A stretch of DNA of 64,000 bases from Polynucleobacter sp. HIN7 (lineage in GTDB: Bacteria > Pseudomonadota > Gammaproteobacteria > Burkholderiales > Burkholderiaceae), in NCBI RefSeq assembly GCF_030297595.1, contig NZ_AP028138.1:1116001-1180000 (forward strand), written 5' to 3'. Made by a program: the position numbers and the translations under genes. The notes below the pieces were generated by a model. That model searched no databases, was not told the origin of the DNA, and worked only from the letters and a program-made list of their open reading frames with translations. Positions 1-8,614 of the stretch are shown here, in pieces. The stretch's first letter is position 1; every line of letters begins with the position of its first letter.

Positions 1-243
1 GCGTTGGAGCTTGAAGAAGATTTCTGCCCAAGCGCCGCCAAATCCCGATAAATGAGAGATTCCTGCTCCCTTTACAAAGGCGTCTAGGCGGGATTGATTG
101 ACATAGGCAATGAATAGGCTAAACACAATGATGAATACCGCAAGAAGCCAACCAAGCTCATCCCGTAGAAACCACTCACCAATCAAGCCAGCAACGCCGG
201 CAAGCAGAAGGATTGGGATAAGGCGGAGAAATCCAGAAAGCAT
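1..243 (-). CDS. phoR: Phosphate regulon sensor kinase PhoR, N-terminal part (cut by window edge)
   Basis: The first 81 codons run off the left edge in an open frame. They encode two hydrophobic segments (about residues 7-23 and 32-48) with a short charged link, the membrane anchor found at the N terminus of proteobacterial PhoR. The PAS, histidine-phosphoacceptor and ATPase domains lie outside the window. In the family, PhoR phosphorylates PhoB when phosphate is scarce and PhoU/PstB signalling stops. The gene follows phoB by about 50 bases and closes the operon. Identity rests mainly on this position plus the double membrane anchor, since no catalytic motif is visible. Confidence 0.85.
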   Translation of the reverse strand, partial: MLSGFLRLIPILLLAGVAGLIGEWFLRDELGWLLAVFIIVFSLFIAYVNQSRLDAFVKGAGISHLSGFGGAWAEIFFKLQR

Positions 244-255
244 GGCGACATCTTA

Positions 256-276
256 GAGCATCTTCCGGAGATGCTC
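256..276 (-). other. Hairpin between phoB and phoR
   Basis: A perfect 8-base inverted repeat (GAGCATCT / AGATGCTC) with a 5-base loop fills the short phoB-phoR gap. No U-run follows on the minus strand, so a complete terminator is unlikely. It could lower phoR expression relative to phoB or protect a processed 3' end; that role is inferred from position only. Confidence 0.4.
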
Positions 277-294
277 AAAAATTAAGCATAACGC

Positions 295-1005
295 CTAAGC
301 TGGGGTTTTAGTGATCCGGTAGCCGCTACCGCGCACGGTCTCGATATATTGATCACAATTGGCTTCCGATAGGGCCGCGCGTAAGCGCTTAATATGGACA
401 TCAACGGTCCGCTCCTCGATGTAGACCTGATCGCCCCAAACCCGATCCAGAAGATGCGAGCGGCTATGAACCCGCTCAGGATTGCCCATGAAGAACTGCA
501 GAAGGCGGAATTCGGTTGGGCCCAAGTTGAGCGATTGCTCTTTTTCTCCAAGATGGGTTACTGTGATGCGATGAGTAACTGGGTCTAATAGAATGGGTCC
601 GAGTTTTAATACATCGTCACTCATCCCTAAGACCGTATTACGTCGTAATAGTGCCCTCACCCGAGCAATGAGTTCATTTGGCGAAAATGGCTTGGTCACA
701 TAATCGTCTGCCCCAGAGTCTAGCCCCTGGATCTTATCGGCTTCTGCGCCTTTGGCGGTCAGCATCAGAATGGGTATATTTTGTAACTCAGGACTAGCGC
801 GAAGTTCTTTGGTGAATTGCACCCCCGATTTACCGGGCATCATCCAATCCAAGATCAATAAATCGGGTTTTTGAGATTTAATCTTTTGCAGCCCCTCCTC
901 CGATTGCAGGGCACGCTCCACAGTAAAACCTGAATGAGTTAGATTAATCGCAATCAGTTCTGCAATCGAAGGTTCATCTTCAATAATCAGAATGCGGTGT
1001 GACAT
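295..1005 (-). CDS. phoB: Phosphate regulon response regulator PhoB
   Basis: OmpR/PhoB-family regulator of 236 residues, the usual length. The receiver domain (about 1-120) shows the acidic pocket at Glu9-Asp10, the phosphoacceptor Asp53 and the conserved Thr104-Lys105 pair. The C-terminal winged helix (about 135-233) includes the recognition-helix motif RTVDVHIKRLR. When phosphorylated by PhoR, such proteins bind Pho boxes; one lies in front of pstS in this window. It follows phoU by 3 bases and precedes phoR, so it sits inside the regulon it controls. Confidence 0.97.
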   Translation of the reverse strand: MSHRILIIEDEPSIAELIAINLTHSGFTVERALQSEEGLQKIKSQKPDLLILDWMMPGKSGVQFTKELRASPELQNIPILMLTAKGAEADKIQGLDSGADDYVTKPFSPNELIARVRALLRRNTVLGMSDDVLKLGPILLDPVTHRITVTHLGEKEQSLNLGPTEFRLLQFFMGNPERVHSRSHLLDRVWGDQVYIEERTVDVHIKRLRAALSEANCDQYIETVRGSGYRITKTPA

Positions 1006-1008
1006 GGG

Positions 1009-1713
1009 CTACTTAGTCGCCTCGCGAACTAGGTCATCATGTGGCACATGACGAACGTCGGCGCCTTTCACAATATAGATCACAAACTCTGCAATATTTT
1101 TTGAGTGATCTCCAATCCGCTCGATTGCTTTTGCAATCGATAAAAGATCCAGTCCGGTTGAGATCATCTTGGGATCTTCTGCCATGTAAGTAATGAGTTT
1201 ACGCACAAAACCCCTAAACTCTTCATCGATTTGTTTATCATCCTCAACCACTTTGGCAGCCGAGGCGGCATCAAGACGTGCAAAACAGTCAAGGGAACGG
1301 CGCAATAGCTCAATGGCCATTTGCCCGGAGAGCTTAATCTCCGCAGCATTAATTTTATAGTTCGGCGCCTGCTCAATCACGCGCTTGGCACGCTTCGCAA
1401 CAATTTCTGCTTCATCGCCGGCTCGTTCAAGATTGGTAATCGCCTTAGAAATCGCCATGACCAATCGCAAGTCACGGGCTGTTGGTTGACGACGCGCAAT
1501 TAACTCAGTGCATGCAGAATCAATTTCAACCTCTAAGGTATTAATTGATTTTTCTCGTTCAATGACTTGATTGCATAAATCAATATTAGTTTCTGAGAAT
1601 CCACGCATGGCAACCTCGACCTGGGACTCTACTAGGCCACCCATTTTAAGCAGCTTGCTACATAAAGAATTTAAGTCCTCGTCAAATTGAGATGATAGAT
1701 GGCGATCGTTCAT
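1009..1713 (-). CDS. phoU: Phosphate signalling protein PhoU
   Basis: PhoU of 234 residues with two tandem three-helix PhoU repeats (roughly 15-110 and 120-215). Acidic metal-binding motifs are visible in each repeat (ERAGDEAE in the first, ERIGDHSKN in the second). In the family, PhoU links the Pst transporter to PhoR and keeps the regulon off when phosphate is plentiful. It lies 12 bases after pstB and 3 bases before phoB, in the usual order. Confidence 0.97.
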   Translation of the reverse strand: MNDRHLSSQFDEDLNSLCSKLLKMGGLVESQVEVAMRGFSETNIDLCNQVIEREKSINTLEVEIDSACTELIARRQPTARDLRLVMAISKAITNLERAGDEAEIVAKRAKRVIEQAPNYKINAAEIKLSGQMAIELLRRSLDCFARLDAASAAKVVEDDKQIDEEFRGFVRKLITYMAEDPKMISTGLDLLSIAKAIERIGDHSKNIAEFVIYIVKGADVRHVPHDDLVREATK

Positions 1714-1725
1714 TGCTTCTCCTCA

Positions 1726-2550
1726 CTAACCAAAGCGACCAGTGATGTAATCCTCGGTTTCTTTACGCTTTGGCTTAATAAAAATTTCATCGGTTTTGCC
1801 GTATTCAATCAGTTCACCCAAATACATATAGGCGGTGAAATCAGAAACACGCGCAGCTTGTTGCATATTATGAGTCACAATCGCAATCGTGTAATCCTTT
1901 TTGAGCTCATTGATTAGCTCTTCGACCTTAGCCGTTGAAATGGGGTCTAGAGCTGAGGTTGGCTCATCCAATAACAGAACCGATGGCTTCACTGCGACAC
2001 CACGAGCAATACAAAGACGTTGTTGCTGACCGCCCGAAAGAGATAGACCACTTTGATTGAGCTTATCTTTCACCTCATTCCACAAGGCGGCTTTATTGAG
2101 CGCCCACTCAACCCGCTCATCCATCTCTGCTTTCGATAAGCGCTCATAAAGACGAACTCCAAAGGCAATGTTCTCATAGATCGACATCGGAAATGGTGTC
2201 GGTTTTTGAAAGACCATCCCAATTCGGGAGCGGAGTAAATTAACATCCTTACCCTTTTCCAAAATATTCTCGCCATAGAAGGTAATTTCACCCTCAGCAC
2301 GCTGACCTGGGTAAAGGTCATACATGCGGTTTAAGGTTCGTAATAAGGTCGATTTGCCACAACCTGATGGGCCAATAAACGCAGTAACCTTACGCTCCAA
2401 GATATCGAGGTTGATATTCTTGAGACCCTGAAAACTGCCATAGAAAAAGTTTAGGTTCTTAATCTTGAGAGCAACGGCCACTTGCTCAGCGGACTGCTGT
2501 TCAACAGTCTGATTAATATCCGCATGAAACATCGTTTTCATCATTGTCAT
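1726..2550 (-). CDS. pstB: Phosphate ABC transporter ATP-binding protein PstB
   Basis: ATPase subunit of the high-affinity phosphate importer, 274 residues. Walker [10 protein letters not shown] lies near residues 59-67, the ABC signature LSGGQQQR near 170 and Walker [13 protein letters not shown] just after, with the switch His in VTHNMQQ. The start chosen has an AAAAGG ribosome site seven bases upstream and overlaps the end of pstA by four bases (ATGA), so the two are translationally coupled. The 20 or so extra N-terminal residues before the ABC core are poorly conserved in this family. Confidence 0.97.
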   Translation of the reverse strand: MTMMKTMFHADINQTVEQQSAEQVAVALKIKNLNFFYGSFQGLKNINLDILERKVTAFIGPSGCGKSTLLRTLNRMYDLYPGQRAEGEITFYGENILEKGKDVNLLRSRIGMVFQKPTPFPMSIYENIAFGVRLYERLSKAEMDERVEWALNKAALWNEVKDKLNQSGLSLSGGQQQRLCIARGVAVKPSVLLLDEPTSALDPISTAKVEELINELKKDYTIAIVTHNMQQAARVSDFTAYMYLGELIEYGKTDEIFIKPKRKETEDYITGRFG

Positions 2551-3404
2551 ACTTTTACCTTTTCACGCAATACTACGCGAGCCAAAATATTTAAACCGAG
2601 AACCGCAAACGTAATTAGGAGCGCCCCACCCCAAGCCAAATTGACCCAATTGTCATATGGGCTCATAGCAAACTGGAAGATCACCACGGGTAAATTAGCC
2701 ATCGGGGCATTCATATTGGTTGAGAAGAACTGATTATTTAAAGCAGTAAATAGCAAAGGCGCGGTTTCTCCACTTACCCGTGCAATCGCCAACAATACAC
2801 CCGTAATCACACCACTCTTAGCGGCCCGCAAAACCACGCTCAGCGATACCTTCCACTTTGGGGCGCCAAGCGCAAAAGCCGCTTCACGAAGTGTGGTGGG
2901 TACCAACTTCAGCATGTTTTCAGTGGTACGTACGACGACTGGGATTGCGATTAAGGAGAGTGCAACCGTTCCAGCCCATCCTGAAAAGTGCTTTACTTGA
3001 TAGACGATGATGGCATAGACAAAGAGACCAATCACAATAGATGGAGCCGACAACATAATATCGGTGACAAAACGCGTCACTTCTGAAAATTTATTATTTT
3101 GGCCATACTCGGACAAATAGATTCCTGCCAAGATTCCGATGGGTGTGCTGATAAAGGCACAGAAAGCCACCATCATCAAACTACCGACGATGGGATTGGC
3201 TAGACCGCCCCCCTCTGATCCGGGTGCTGGAGTGCTGGCAAGGAATAAAGATGGGCTAATTGCGGCAAAACCCTTCCACAGAAGAATGGCCAAGATCCAG
3301 AAAAGGAATAGCATGCCGATCGACATGGCAATCATGGAGAAAGTCAGGCCCAGGGCATTAGCCCGCTTTCTTTTAGCAAATAAGGATGGATCGCGCGTGC
3401 TCAT
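2547..3404 (-). CDS. pstA: Phosphate ABC transporter permease PstA
   Basis: Inner-membrane permease of 285 residues with six predicted hydrophobic segments. The cytoplasmic loop carries the [12 protein letters not shown] sequence, the EAA motif that docks on PstB. It pairs with PstC to form the transport channel. It overlaps pstC by one base at its start and pstB by four bases at its end, a compact coupled arrangement typical of pst operons. Confidence 0.97.
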   Translation of the reverse strand: MSTRDPSLFAKRKRANALGLTFSMIAMSIGMLFLFWILAILLWKGFAAISPSLFLASTPAPGSEGGGLANPIVGSLMMVAFCAFISTPIGILAGIYLSEYGQNNKFSEVTRFVTDIMLSAPSIVIGLFVYAIIVYQVKHFSGWAGTVALSLIAIPVVVRTTENMLKLVPTTLREAAFALGAPKWKVSLSVVLRAAKSGVITGVLLAIARVSGETAPLLFTALNNQFFSTNMNAPMANLPVVIFQFAMSPYDNWVNLAWGGALLITFAVLGLNILARVVLREKVKV

Positions 3405-4390
3405 TAGGTTTTGACTCCTTGATTAGCTTCCATGCGCATCAACATGATCTTTGCGAGCGATAAAACGATGAAAGTGATCACAAACAATGCCAAGCCTAAG
3501 GCAAATAATGAGGAATAATGCAGGCCCACTTCTGCTTCACCGAACTCATTTGCCAAAGTCGATGCAATCGAATTTCCTGGAGCAAAGAGCGACGCTGAAA
3601 TCTTGTGCGCATTGCCAATCACAAAGGTGACGGCCATGGTCTCCCCAAGAGCGCGCCCTAGACCTAACATAATGCCCCCAATGACACCGGTCTTGGTGTA
3701 GGGTAAAACAACGTTCTTGACCACTTCCCAGGTGGTGCAACCAATACCGTAGGCAGACTCTTTTAATACCGGGGGAACAATTTCAAATACATCACGCATC
3801 ACCGAAGCAATAAATGGCAGAACCATCATTGCCAAAATTAAACCGGCACACAAAATACCAATTCCATTAAAGGCGCCTGAGAACAGAATACCCAGCCCAG
3901 GAATTTGCCCCAATGTTGCAGCAAGAGCTGGTTGAACATAGTCGGCAAATAAAGGTGCAAAAATGAATAATCCAAACATACCGTAAATAATGGACGGCAC
4001 TGCAGCCAAGATCTCAATTGCGGTTCCAAGCGGGCGTCTTAAAATAGTAGGACAGATCTCAGTTAAAAATACTGCGATACCAAAACTCAATGGAACTGCG
4101 ATCACCAGAGCAATCAGCGAGGTCATGATGGTTCCGTAGATGGCAATCAGGCCACCAAACTCGCCATTAATAATGTCCCACTCTACTGTGGTGAAGAACC
4201 CGAAACCAAATTTACTAAGCGCTGGAGCAGCATTAAAAATTAAGGAAGCAATAATGCCGAGTAATGCAAGCAATACAGTCAATGCAAAAAATTGCGTGGA
4301 ATATTTAAAGACGCGATCGAGAGCACGCTGTCGTTTAGCAATACTTAGGACTTCGTGATTGACTACGTGATTGCTTAACGCGGCTTCCAT
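3404..4390 (-). CDS. pstC: Phosphate ABC transporter permease PstC
   Basis: Partner permease to PstA, 328 residues, with six hydrophobic segments after an N-terminal cytoplasmic stretch of about 30 residues. The EAA-type loop is seen as [13 protein letters not shown]. Its stop overlaps the pstA start by one base. Upstream it is separated from pstS by a 70-base gap containing a stem-loop, which probably sets the ratio of binding protein to membrane subunits. Confidence 0.97.
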   Translation of the reverse strand: MEAALSNHVVNHEVLSIAKRQRALDRVFKYSTQFFALTVLLALLGIIASLIFNAAPALSKFGFGFFTTVEWDIINGEFGGLIAIYGTIMTSLIALVIAVPLSFGIAVFLTEICPTILRRPLGTAIEILAAVPSIIYGMFGLFIFAPLFADYVQPALAATLGQIPGLGILFSGAFNGIGILCAGLILAMMVLPFIASVMRDVFEIVPPVLKESAYGIGCTTWEVVKNVVLPYTKTGVIGGIMLGLGRALGETMAVTFVIGNAHKISASLFAPGNSIASTLANEFGEAEVGLHYSSLFALGLALFVITFIVLSLAKIMLMRMEANQGVKT

Positions 4391-4408
4391 AAATAGACCT
4401 TTTTAGAC

Positions 4409-4441
4409 AAAATCAGCCCCAGTGATACTAGGGCTGATTTT
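4409..4441 (-). terminator. Stem-loop between pstS and pstC (partial terminator)
   Basis: An 11-base perfect inverted repeat (AAAATCAGCCC / GGGCTGATTTT) with an 11-base loop lies 19 bases after the pstS stop. The distal arm ends in TTTT and is followed by GTCT, a weak U-run. Binding-protein genes are commonly followed by such elements, which let most transcripts stop or be stabilised after the abundant periplasmic subunit. Partial read-through into pstCAB is inferred. Confidence 0.6.
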
Positions 4442-4460
4442 AGAACAGTCGGTAAAGAGA

Positions 4461-5498
4461 TTACTTTGTATTAATTTGATTCCAAACACTCTTGCGAATG
4501 AAGTCAGTCGTGGCATCAGGCATTGGCACATAGTCCAACTCAGCTGCCATCTTTTTACCCTCTTTGAAAGCAAAGTCAAAGAACTTTAATACTTCGGCTG
4601 AACGTGCTTTGTTTGCAGGCTCTTTGTACATCAAGATAAAGGATGCACCAGTAATGGGCCAGGATTTGGCACCGCCAGCATTGGTGATAAAGGTTCCCAT
4701 TCCAGGAATCTTTGCCCAATCGGTACCGGCAGCGGCAGCCGCAAATGTATCGTCATCGGGCTGCACAAACTGTCCAGCAGCATTACGAAGTTGTACGTGG
4801 GTCATGTTGTTCTTCTTAGCATAGGCATACTCCACATAACCAATGGAGTTCTTAACACGTGAAACGTTTGCAGCCACGCCTTCATTGCCTTTACCACCAA
4901 CCGATGAAGCGGCAGGCCACTTCACAGCAGCACCAGCGCCAACAGCGGATTTCCAATCGGCACTTACTTTGGCCAAGTAGTCAGTGAAAATTGCAGTAGT
5001 ACCAGAACCGTCGGCACGATGCACCACGGTGATCTCTCCCGCAGGAATCTTCACGCCAGGGTTCAAGTCAGCAATGCGCTTGTCGTTGAAGTTCGTGATC
5101 TTGCCTTGGAAAATATCAGCCAAGGTTTGGCCGTCCAAACGAATTTGACCGGGCTTGATGCCATCTAAATTAATGATTGGCACAACACCACCAATAATTG
5201 CAGGGAACTGAACCAATCCATCGGCCTGTAGATCTTCAAACTTCACTGGGTTGTCGGTTGCACCAAAGTCTACAGTCTTGGCTTTAATTTGTTTGACACC
5301 GCCTGAAGAGCCGATTGATTGATAGTTCAAACCATTGCCAGTGCGAGCTTTATAAGCTTCGGCCCACTTGGCATAAATGGGGTATGGAAATGTTGCACCA
5401 GCACCAGTAATGTCTGCAGCAAAGGCTGCTGGAGCAAAACTGGCAGTGGATAGAGAAAGAGCCGCTACTACTAGGGCTTTTTTCAAGGTAATCGTCAT
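4461..5498 (-). CDS. pstS: Phosphate-binding periplasmic protein PstS
   Basis: Periplasmic solute-binding protein of 345 residues. A Sec signal peptide with Lys6-Lys7, a hydrophobic core and cleavage near AFA|AD (about residue 27) is clear. The mature protein begins with the family sequence ITGAGATFPYPIY and carries phosphate-pocket motifs such as SIGSSGGVKQI, FGATDNP and HRADGSGTT. It delivers phosphate to PstCA. It is first in the operon, directly downstream of the Pho box, and followed by a hairpin that should favour its expression over the permeases. Confidence 0.97.
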   Translation of the reverse strand: MTITLKKALVVAALSLSTASFAPAAFAADITGAGATFPYPIYAKWAEAYKARTGNGLNYQSIGSSGGVKQIKAKTVDFGATDNPVKFEDLQADGLVQFPAIIGGVVPIINLDGIKPGQIRLDGQTLADIFQGKITNFNDKRIADLNPGVKIPAGEITVVHRADGSGTTAIFTDYLAKVSADWKSAVGAGAAVKWPAASSVGGKGNEGVAANVSRVKNSIGYVEYAYAKKNNMTHVQLRNAAGQFVQPDDDTFAAAAAGTDWAKIPGMGTFITNAGGAKSWPITGASFILMYKEPANKARSAEVLKFFDFAFKEGKKMAAELDYVPMPDATTDFIRKSVWNQINTK

Positions 5499-5539
5499 TT
5501 ATCTTCCTTTAAATGGTTCTCGCACAACGCGATACTTGA

Positions 5540-5574
5540 ACAATAAACAGGAAATATGACGCTTTCATGACAAG
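5540..5574 (-). promoter_or_regulatory. Pho box and promoter of pstS
   Basis: On the minus strand two near-identical 7-mers, TTGTCAT and GCGTCAT, are separated by GAAA (5556-5573). This fits the enterobacterial Pho box pattern of two CTGTCAT-like repeats spaced four bases. Ten bases further on lies TATTGT (5540-5545), a reasonable -10. PhoB boxes replace the -35, so activation by the PhoB encoded in the same operon is expected. The site is about 60 bases upstream of the pstS start codon. Confidence 0.8.
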
Positions 5575-5663
5575 AAACTAAATGAAGTTTCTTAAAAAAA
5601 TCAAATGAATCAATGGGCTAGCAGCATATGCCACCCCACTGTCTCTTCAATAAATAAAAGAGA

Positions 5664-6290
5664 TCACTGATCGGAAGTTTTTCCAGGAGTGCTTGATTCG
5701 GCCTTTTTGACGGCTCGGGATGTTTTTCTGGGGACTAATTTTTTAACCGCAGTCTTTCGTTTGGTTGGTGCTTTGGGTGCAATGGCTTTACTGGCCTTTT
5801 TGGCAACTGTATGCAAATTCTTTTCAGCAGAATTAATTGCGCCCTCTACTGCCTTACGGCCCTCTTTAAATACTTTGGCGCCCGCATCGGATACCTCACG
5901 CACAACCTTCGCAAGTTTTTCTCCGCCCATTGGTATTTTTTTGTCAGCCTCTTTGATCCAGTCACTGATGGCATCACGAGCACGATCAAAATGCTTTTCA
6001 GCGCCATCGGCTGCTTCGTTACCGATATCTTTCAGGATTGCCTTAACCTTCTTTTGGTAGACGCTCATACGCTTAGTCGCATCTTCTGCTGCCTTTTTCT
6101 GTAGGGCTTGCAACTTGGTGACGTCCTTTTGTGCAGCAGTCTTAGCGGCCTCCATCGCTTGCTGCATGTTGTAGCGCAACTCTGCTGCATGATGCTCACT
6201 TAGCTGTTTGGCAGCATCTAATAATTTGTGGGACAAGGTAAATAACTCTTGTGCTTTGGCTTTCTTAGCAGCTGCTGACGGCTTTTTCAT
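5664..6290 (-). CDS. Phasin-like protein with basic histone H1-like tail
   Basis: A 208-residue, almost entirely helical protein. Residues about 1-150 are Ala/Lys/Glu-rich amphipathic helix resembling phasins, the small proteins that coat polyhydroxyalkanoate granules. Residues about 150-208 are a Lys/Ala/Pro tail (KAIAPKAPTKRKTAVKK and similar), like the H1-type tail of Pseudomonas PhaF, which tethers granules to DNA. A GAGAGG ribosome site lies six bases before the start. It is a single gene between glmM and pstS. Phasin membership is inferred from composition; a nucleoid-associated helical protein is the alternative. No PHA synthase is in the window. Confidence 0.65.
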   Translation of the reverse strand: MKKPSAAAKKAKAQELFTLSHKLLDAAKQLSEHHAAELRYNMQQAMEAAKTAAQKDVTKLQALQKKAAEDATKRMSVYQKKVKAILKDIGNEAADGAEKHFDRARDAISDWIKEADKKIPMGGEKLAKVVREVSDAGAKVFKEGRKAVEGAINSAEKNLHTVAKKASKAIAPKAPTKRKTAVKKLVPRKTSRAVKKAESSTPGKTSDQ

Positions 6291-6313
6291 GGAACACCTC
6301 TCGTTAAATGAAG

Positions 6314-6343
6314 ATTATTCAGTCTAACAAACGAATATGACAA
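6314..6343 (-). promoter_or_regulatory. Candidate promoter of the phasin-like gene
   Basis: On the minus strand TTGTCA and AATAAT are separated by 18 bases and match sigma-70 -35 and -10 boxes at five of six positions each. The inferred start lies about 15-20 bases before the coding region. The -35 overlaps TTGTCAT, identical to the first half of the pstS Pho box, though no good second repeat follows. Confidence 0.5.
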
Positions 6344-6386
6344 TCGCTTGATGCGCCGCACAAGTTACAAGTCGCTTAATTTAACC

Positions 6387-7730
6387 TCAAGAAACGCTGA
6401 CTTCCTTTGCGATTGCCTCGGCACTTGCCTGTGCCAGACTTTGCTCATTGGCTTCAACCATGACGCGCAGGACCGGTTCAGTTCCTGATGGCCGGATTAA
6501 GACCCTGCCCTTACCAATTAGGCTTTGCTCCACCTTACTGACCATGGCATTAAGCTTTTGATCGGCCTGCCACTGATAGCTTGGAGTAGTCTTTACATTG
6601 ATGAGCACTTGCGGATAGATGGTGATGCCATCTAACAGTTCGTTGAGAGATTGTTGCTTTTGTTGCATCGCTGCAAGTACTTGTAAGGCTGCAATCGTGC
6701 CATCGCCGGTACTGTGTTGATCCAAACATAAAAGATGCCCTGAACCTTCACCGCCAATCACCCACTGCTTGGCTTGTAAGAGCTCCAATACGTAGCGATC
6801 TCCGACCTTGGCTCTCTCAAATCCAAGGCCTAGGTTCTTGATAGCGACTTCAATCGCCAAGTTCGTCATCAAGGTACCCACTACTCCGCCAATTGCCTTG
6901 CCTTGCTCTAAACGATCTTTAGCCAAGATATAGAGGAGCTTATCGCCATTAAAGAGGCGCCCACTTTGATCCACCATTTGCAGACGATCGGCATCGCCAT
7001 CAAGTGCAATCCCAATATCAGCATTCACTTCCTTAACTTTAGCAATGAGCGCAGCTGGTGCGGTGGCACCACAATGATCGTTGATGTTCTTGCCATTAGG
7101 CTCTACTCCAATCGCAATCACCTCGGCACCCAGCTCATGAAACACTGGCGGTGCAGTGTGATAGGCAGCACCATTGGCACAATCCACCACAATCTTTAAT
7201 CCTTTGAGGTTAAGGTCTTGTGGAAAAGTAGATTTGCAAAACTCAATATAGCGCCCTGCTGCATCATCCAAACGAAAGGCCTTGCCAATCTTGTCAGAGC
7301 TGACACAACCCATTGGCTTCTCGAGCTCTGCTTCAATCTCAAGCTCGATCGCATCAGAGAACTTATCACCCTTGCCATTAAAAAACTTGATGCCGTTATC
7401 TTGATACAGATTATGCGACGCAGAGATCACTACACCGGCAGATAAGCGCAGTGCTTTGGTGAGATAAGCGACCCCAGGAGTTGGCATTGGACCGCACAAG
7501 GTGACATCGACCCCGGCAGCCGAGAACCCAGACTCCAAGGCAGCTTCGAGCAAATAACCTGAGACCCGCGTGTCTTTACCAATTAGGATGCGTTGACGCT
7601 CATTGGGTTTGCCATGGCGCTTAAGCACCATGCCAGTAGCGTAACCGAGGCGCAACATAAACTCCGGAACGATGGGTGGAATACCAACTTCACCCCGAAT
7701 GCCATCGGTCCCAAAATATTTTTTAGTCAT
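6387..7730 (-). CDS. glmM: Phosphoglucosamine mutase GlmM
   Basis: Converts glucosamine-6-phosphate to glucosamine-1-phosphate on the path to UDP-GlcNAc for peptidoglycan and LPS. The 447-residue protein has the alpha-D-phosphohexomutase layout: N-terminal FGTDGIRG, the phosphoserine loop ISASHN with Ser105 as the likely phosphorylated residue, the metal-binding DGDADR, the sugar loop GEGSGH and the C-terminal phosphate-binding RPSGTEP. It follows folP by six bases, in the conserved ftsH-folP-glmM series. Confidence 0.97.
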   Translation of the reverse strand: MTKKYFGTDGIRGEVGIPPIVPEFMLRLGYATGMVLKRHGKPNERQRILIGKDTRVSGYLLEAALESGFSAAGVDVTLCGPMPTPGVAYLTKALRLSAGVVISASHNLYQDNGIKFFNGKGDKFSDAIELEIEAELEKPMGCVSSDKIGKAFRLDDAAGRYIEFCKSTFPQDLNLKGLKIVVDCANGAAYHTAPPVFHELGAEVIAIGVEPNGKNINDHCGATAPAALIAKVKEVNADIGIALDGDADRLQMVDQSGRLFNGDKLLYILAKDRLEQGKAIGGVVGTLMTNLAIEVAIKNLGLGFERAKVGDRYVLELLQAKQWVIGGEGSGHLLCLDQHSTGDGTIAALQVLAAMQQKQQSLNELLDGITIYPQVLINVKTTPSYQWQADQKLNAMVSKVEQSLIGKGRVLIRPSGTEPVLRVMVEANEQSLAQASAEAIAKEVSVS

Positions 7731-7736
7731 GATTCA

Positions 7737-8612
7737 TTATAAAACTGAGGTACTTTGCTCTCGCATAGCCTGCCAGACCTGCAGTGCATTCACGGTCTCA
7801 GGTACATCGTGCGTACGCACAATCATCGCGCCGCGCTCCACTGCCAAGATGGCTGCCGCAATACTCGGGATCAAACGCTCGCCCACCTCAAGATTGGTGA
7901 CCTTGCCAAGCATGGACTTACGCGATAGGCCCGCTAAGACCGGGTAACCATGTTCAGTAAATACGTTCATTTGTGCCAATAATTGATAGTTATGCTCCAA
8001 GCTCTTACCAAAGCCAAATCCAGGATCAATGGCAATCCGTTGCGAGTCAACTCCTGCTTCTTCGATCACTGCCGCACGTTCTAATAGGAATGCTTGTACC
8101 TCTTGAACCACATGTTCGTAATTGGGATCAAATTGCATAGTTTGAGGATCACGCTGCATGTGCATCAACACAATGCCACATTGGCTTGACTTGATGGCAT
8201 CGACTGCTCCCGCTTGTCGCAAGGCCCAAATATCATTGACGCAATCAACACCCATGGCGAGTGCTGCTTGCATGGTTTGGGGCTTGTAAGTATCAATCGA
8301 GAGAGCAACACCACACTCTTTGAGTGATTCGATGACTGGCAAAACGCGATCGAGCTCCTCTTGCAAACCAACGGGCTCGGCCCCAGGTCGGGTTGACTCT
8401 CCGCCAATATCAATGATGTCAACGCCCGCAGCAAGCATTTTTTCTGCTTGAGCAAGGCCTGCGTCGCGCTGATAAAACCGCCCGCCATCTGAGAAGGAAT
8501 CCGGCGTGGCATTGAGGATGCCCATTACCAATGGGCGTCGATGCTGATTGGCGGAGAGCTCAAAAAGAAAACGCCCGCAGCGCCATGCCACGGGCGGTGA
8601 TGAATACGACAT
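7737..8612 (-). CDS. folP: Dihydropteroate synthase FolP
   Basis: Condenses p-aminobenzoate with the pterin diphosphate to make dihydropteroate in folate synthesis; this is the target of sulfonamides. The TIM-barrel signatures are present: MGILNATPDSFSDGG near residues 30-44, DIGGESTRPGA, and IDPGFGFGKS. At 291 residues it has a short N-terminal extension before the first strand. It begins two bases after the ftsH stop and ends six bases before glmM, so the three are probably one transcript. Confidence 0.97.
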   Translation of the reverse strand: MSYSSPPVAWRCGRFLFELSANQHRRPLVMGILNATPDSFSDGGRFYQRDAGLAQAEKMLAAGVDIIDIGGESTRPGAEPVGLQEELDRVLPVIESLKECGVALSIDTYKPQTMQAALAMGVDCVNDIWALRQAGAVDAIKSSQCGIVLMHMQRDPQTMQFDPNYEHVVQEVQAFLLERAAVIEEAGVDSQRIAIDPGFGFGKSLEHNYQLLAQMNVFTEHGYPVLAGLSRKSMLGKVTNLEVGERLIPSIAAAILAVERGAMIVRTHDVPETVNALQVWQAMREQSTSVL

Positions 8613-8614
8613 GC

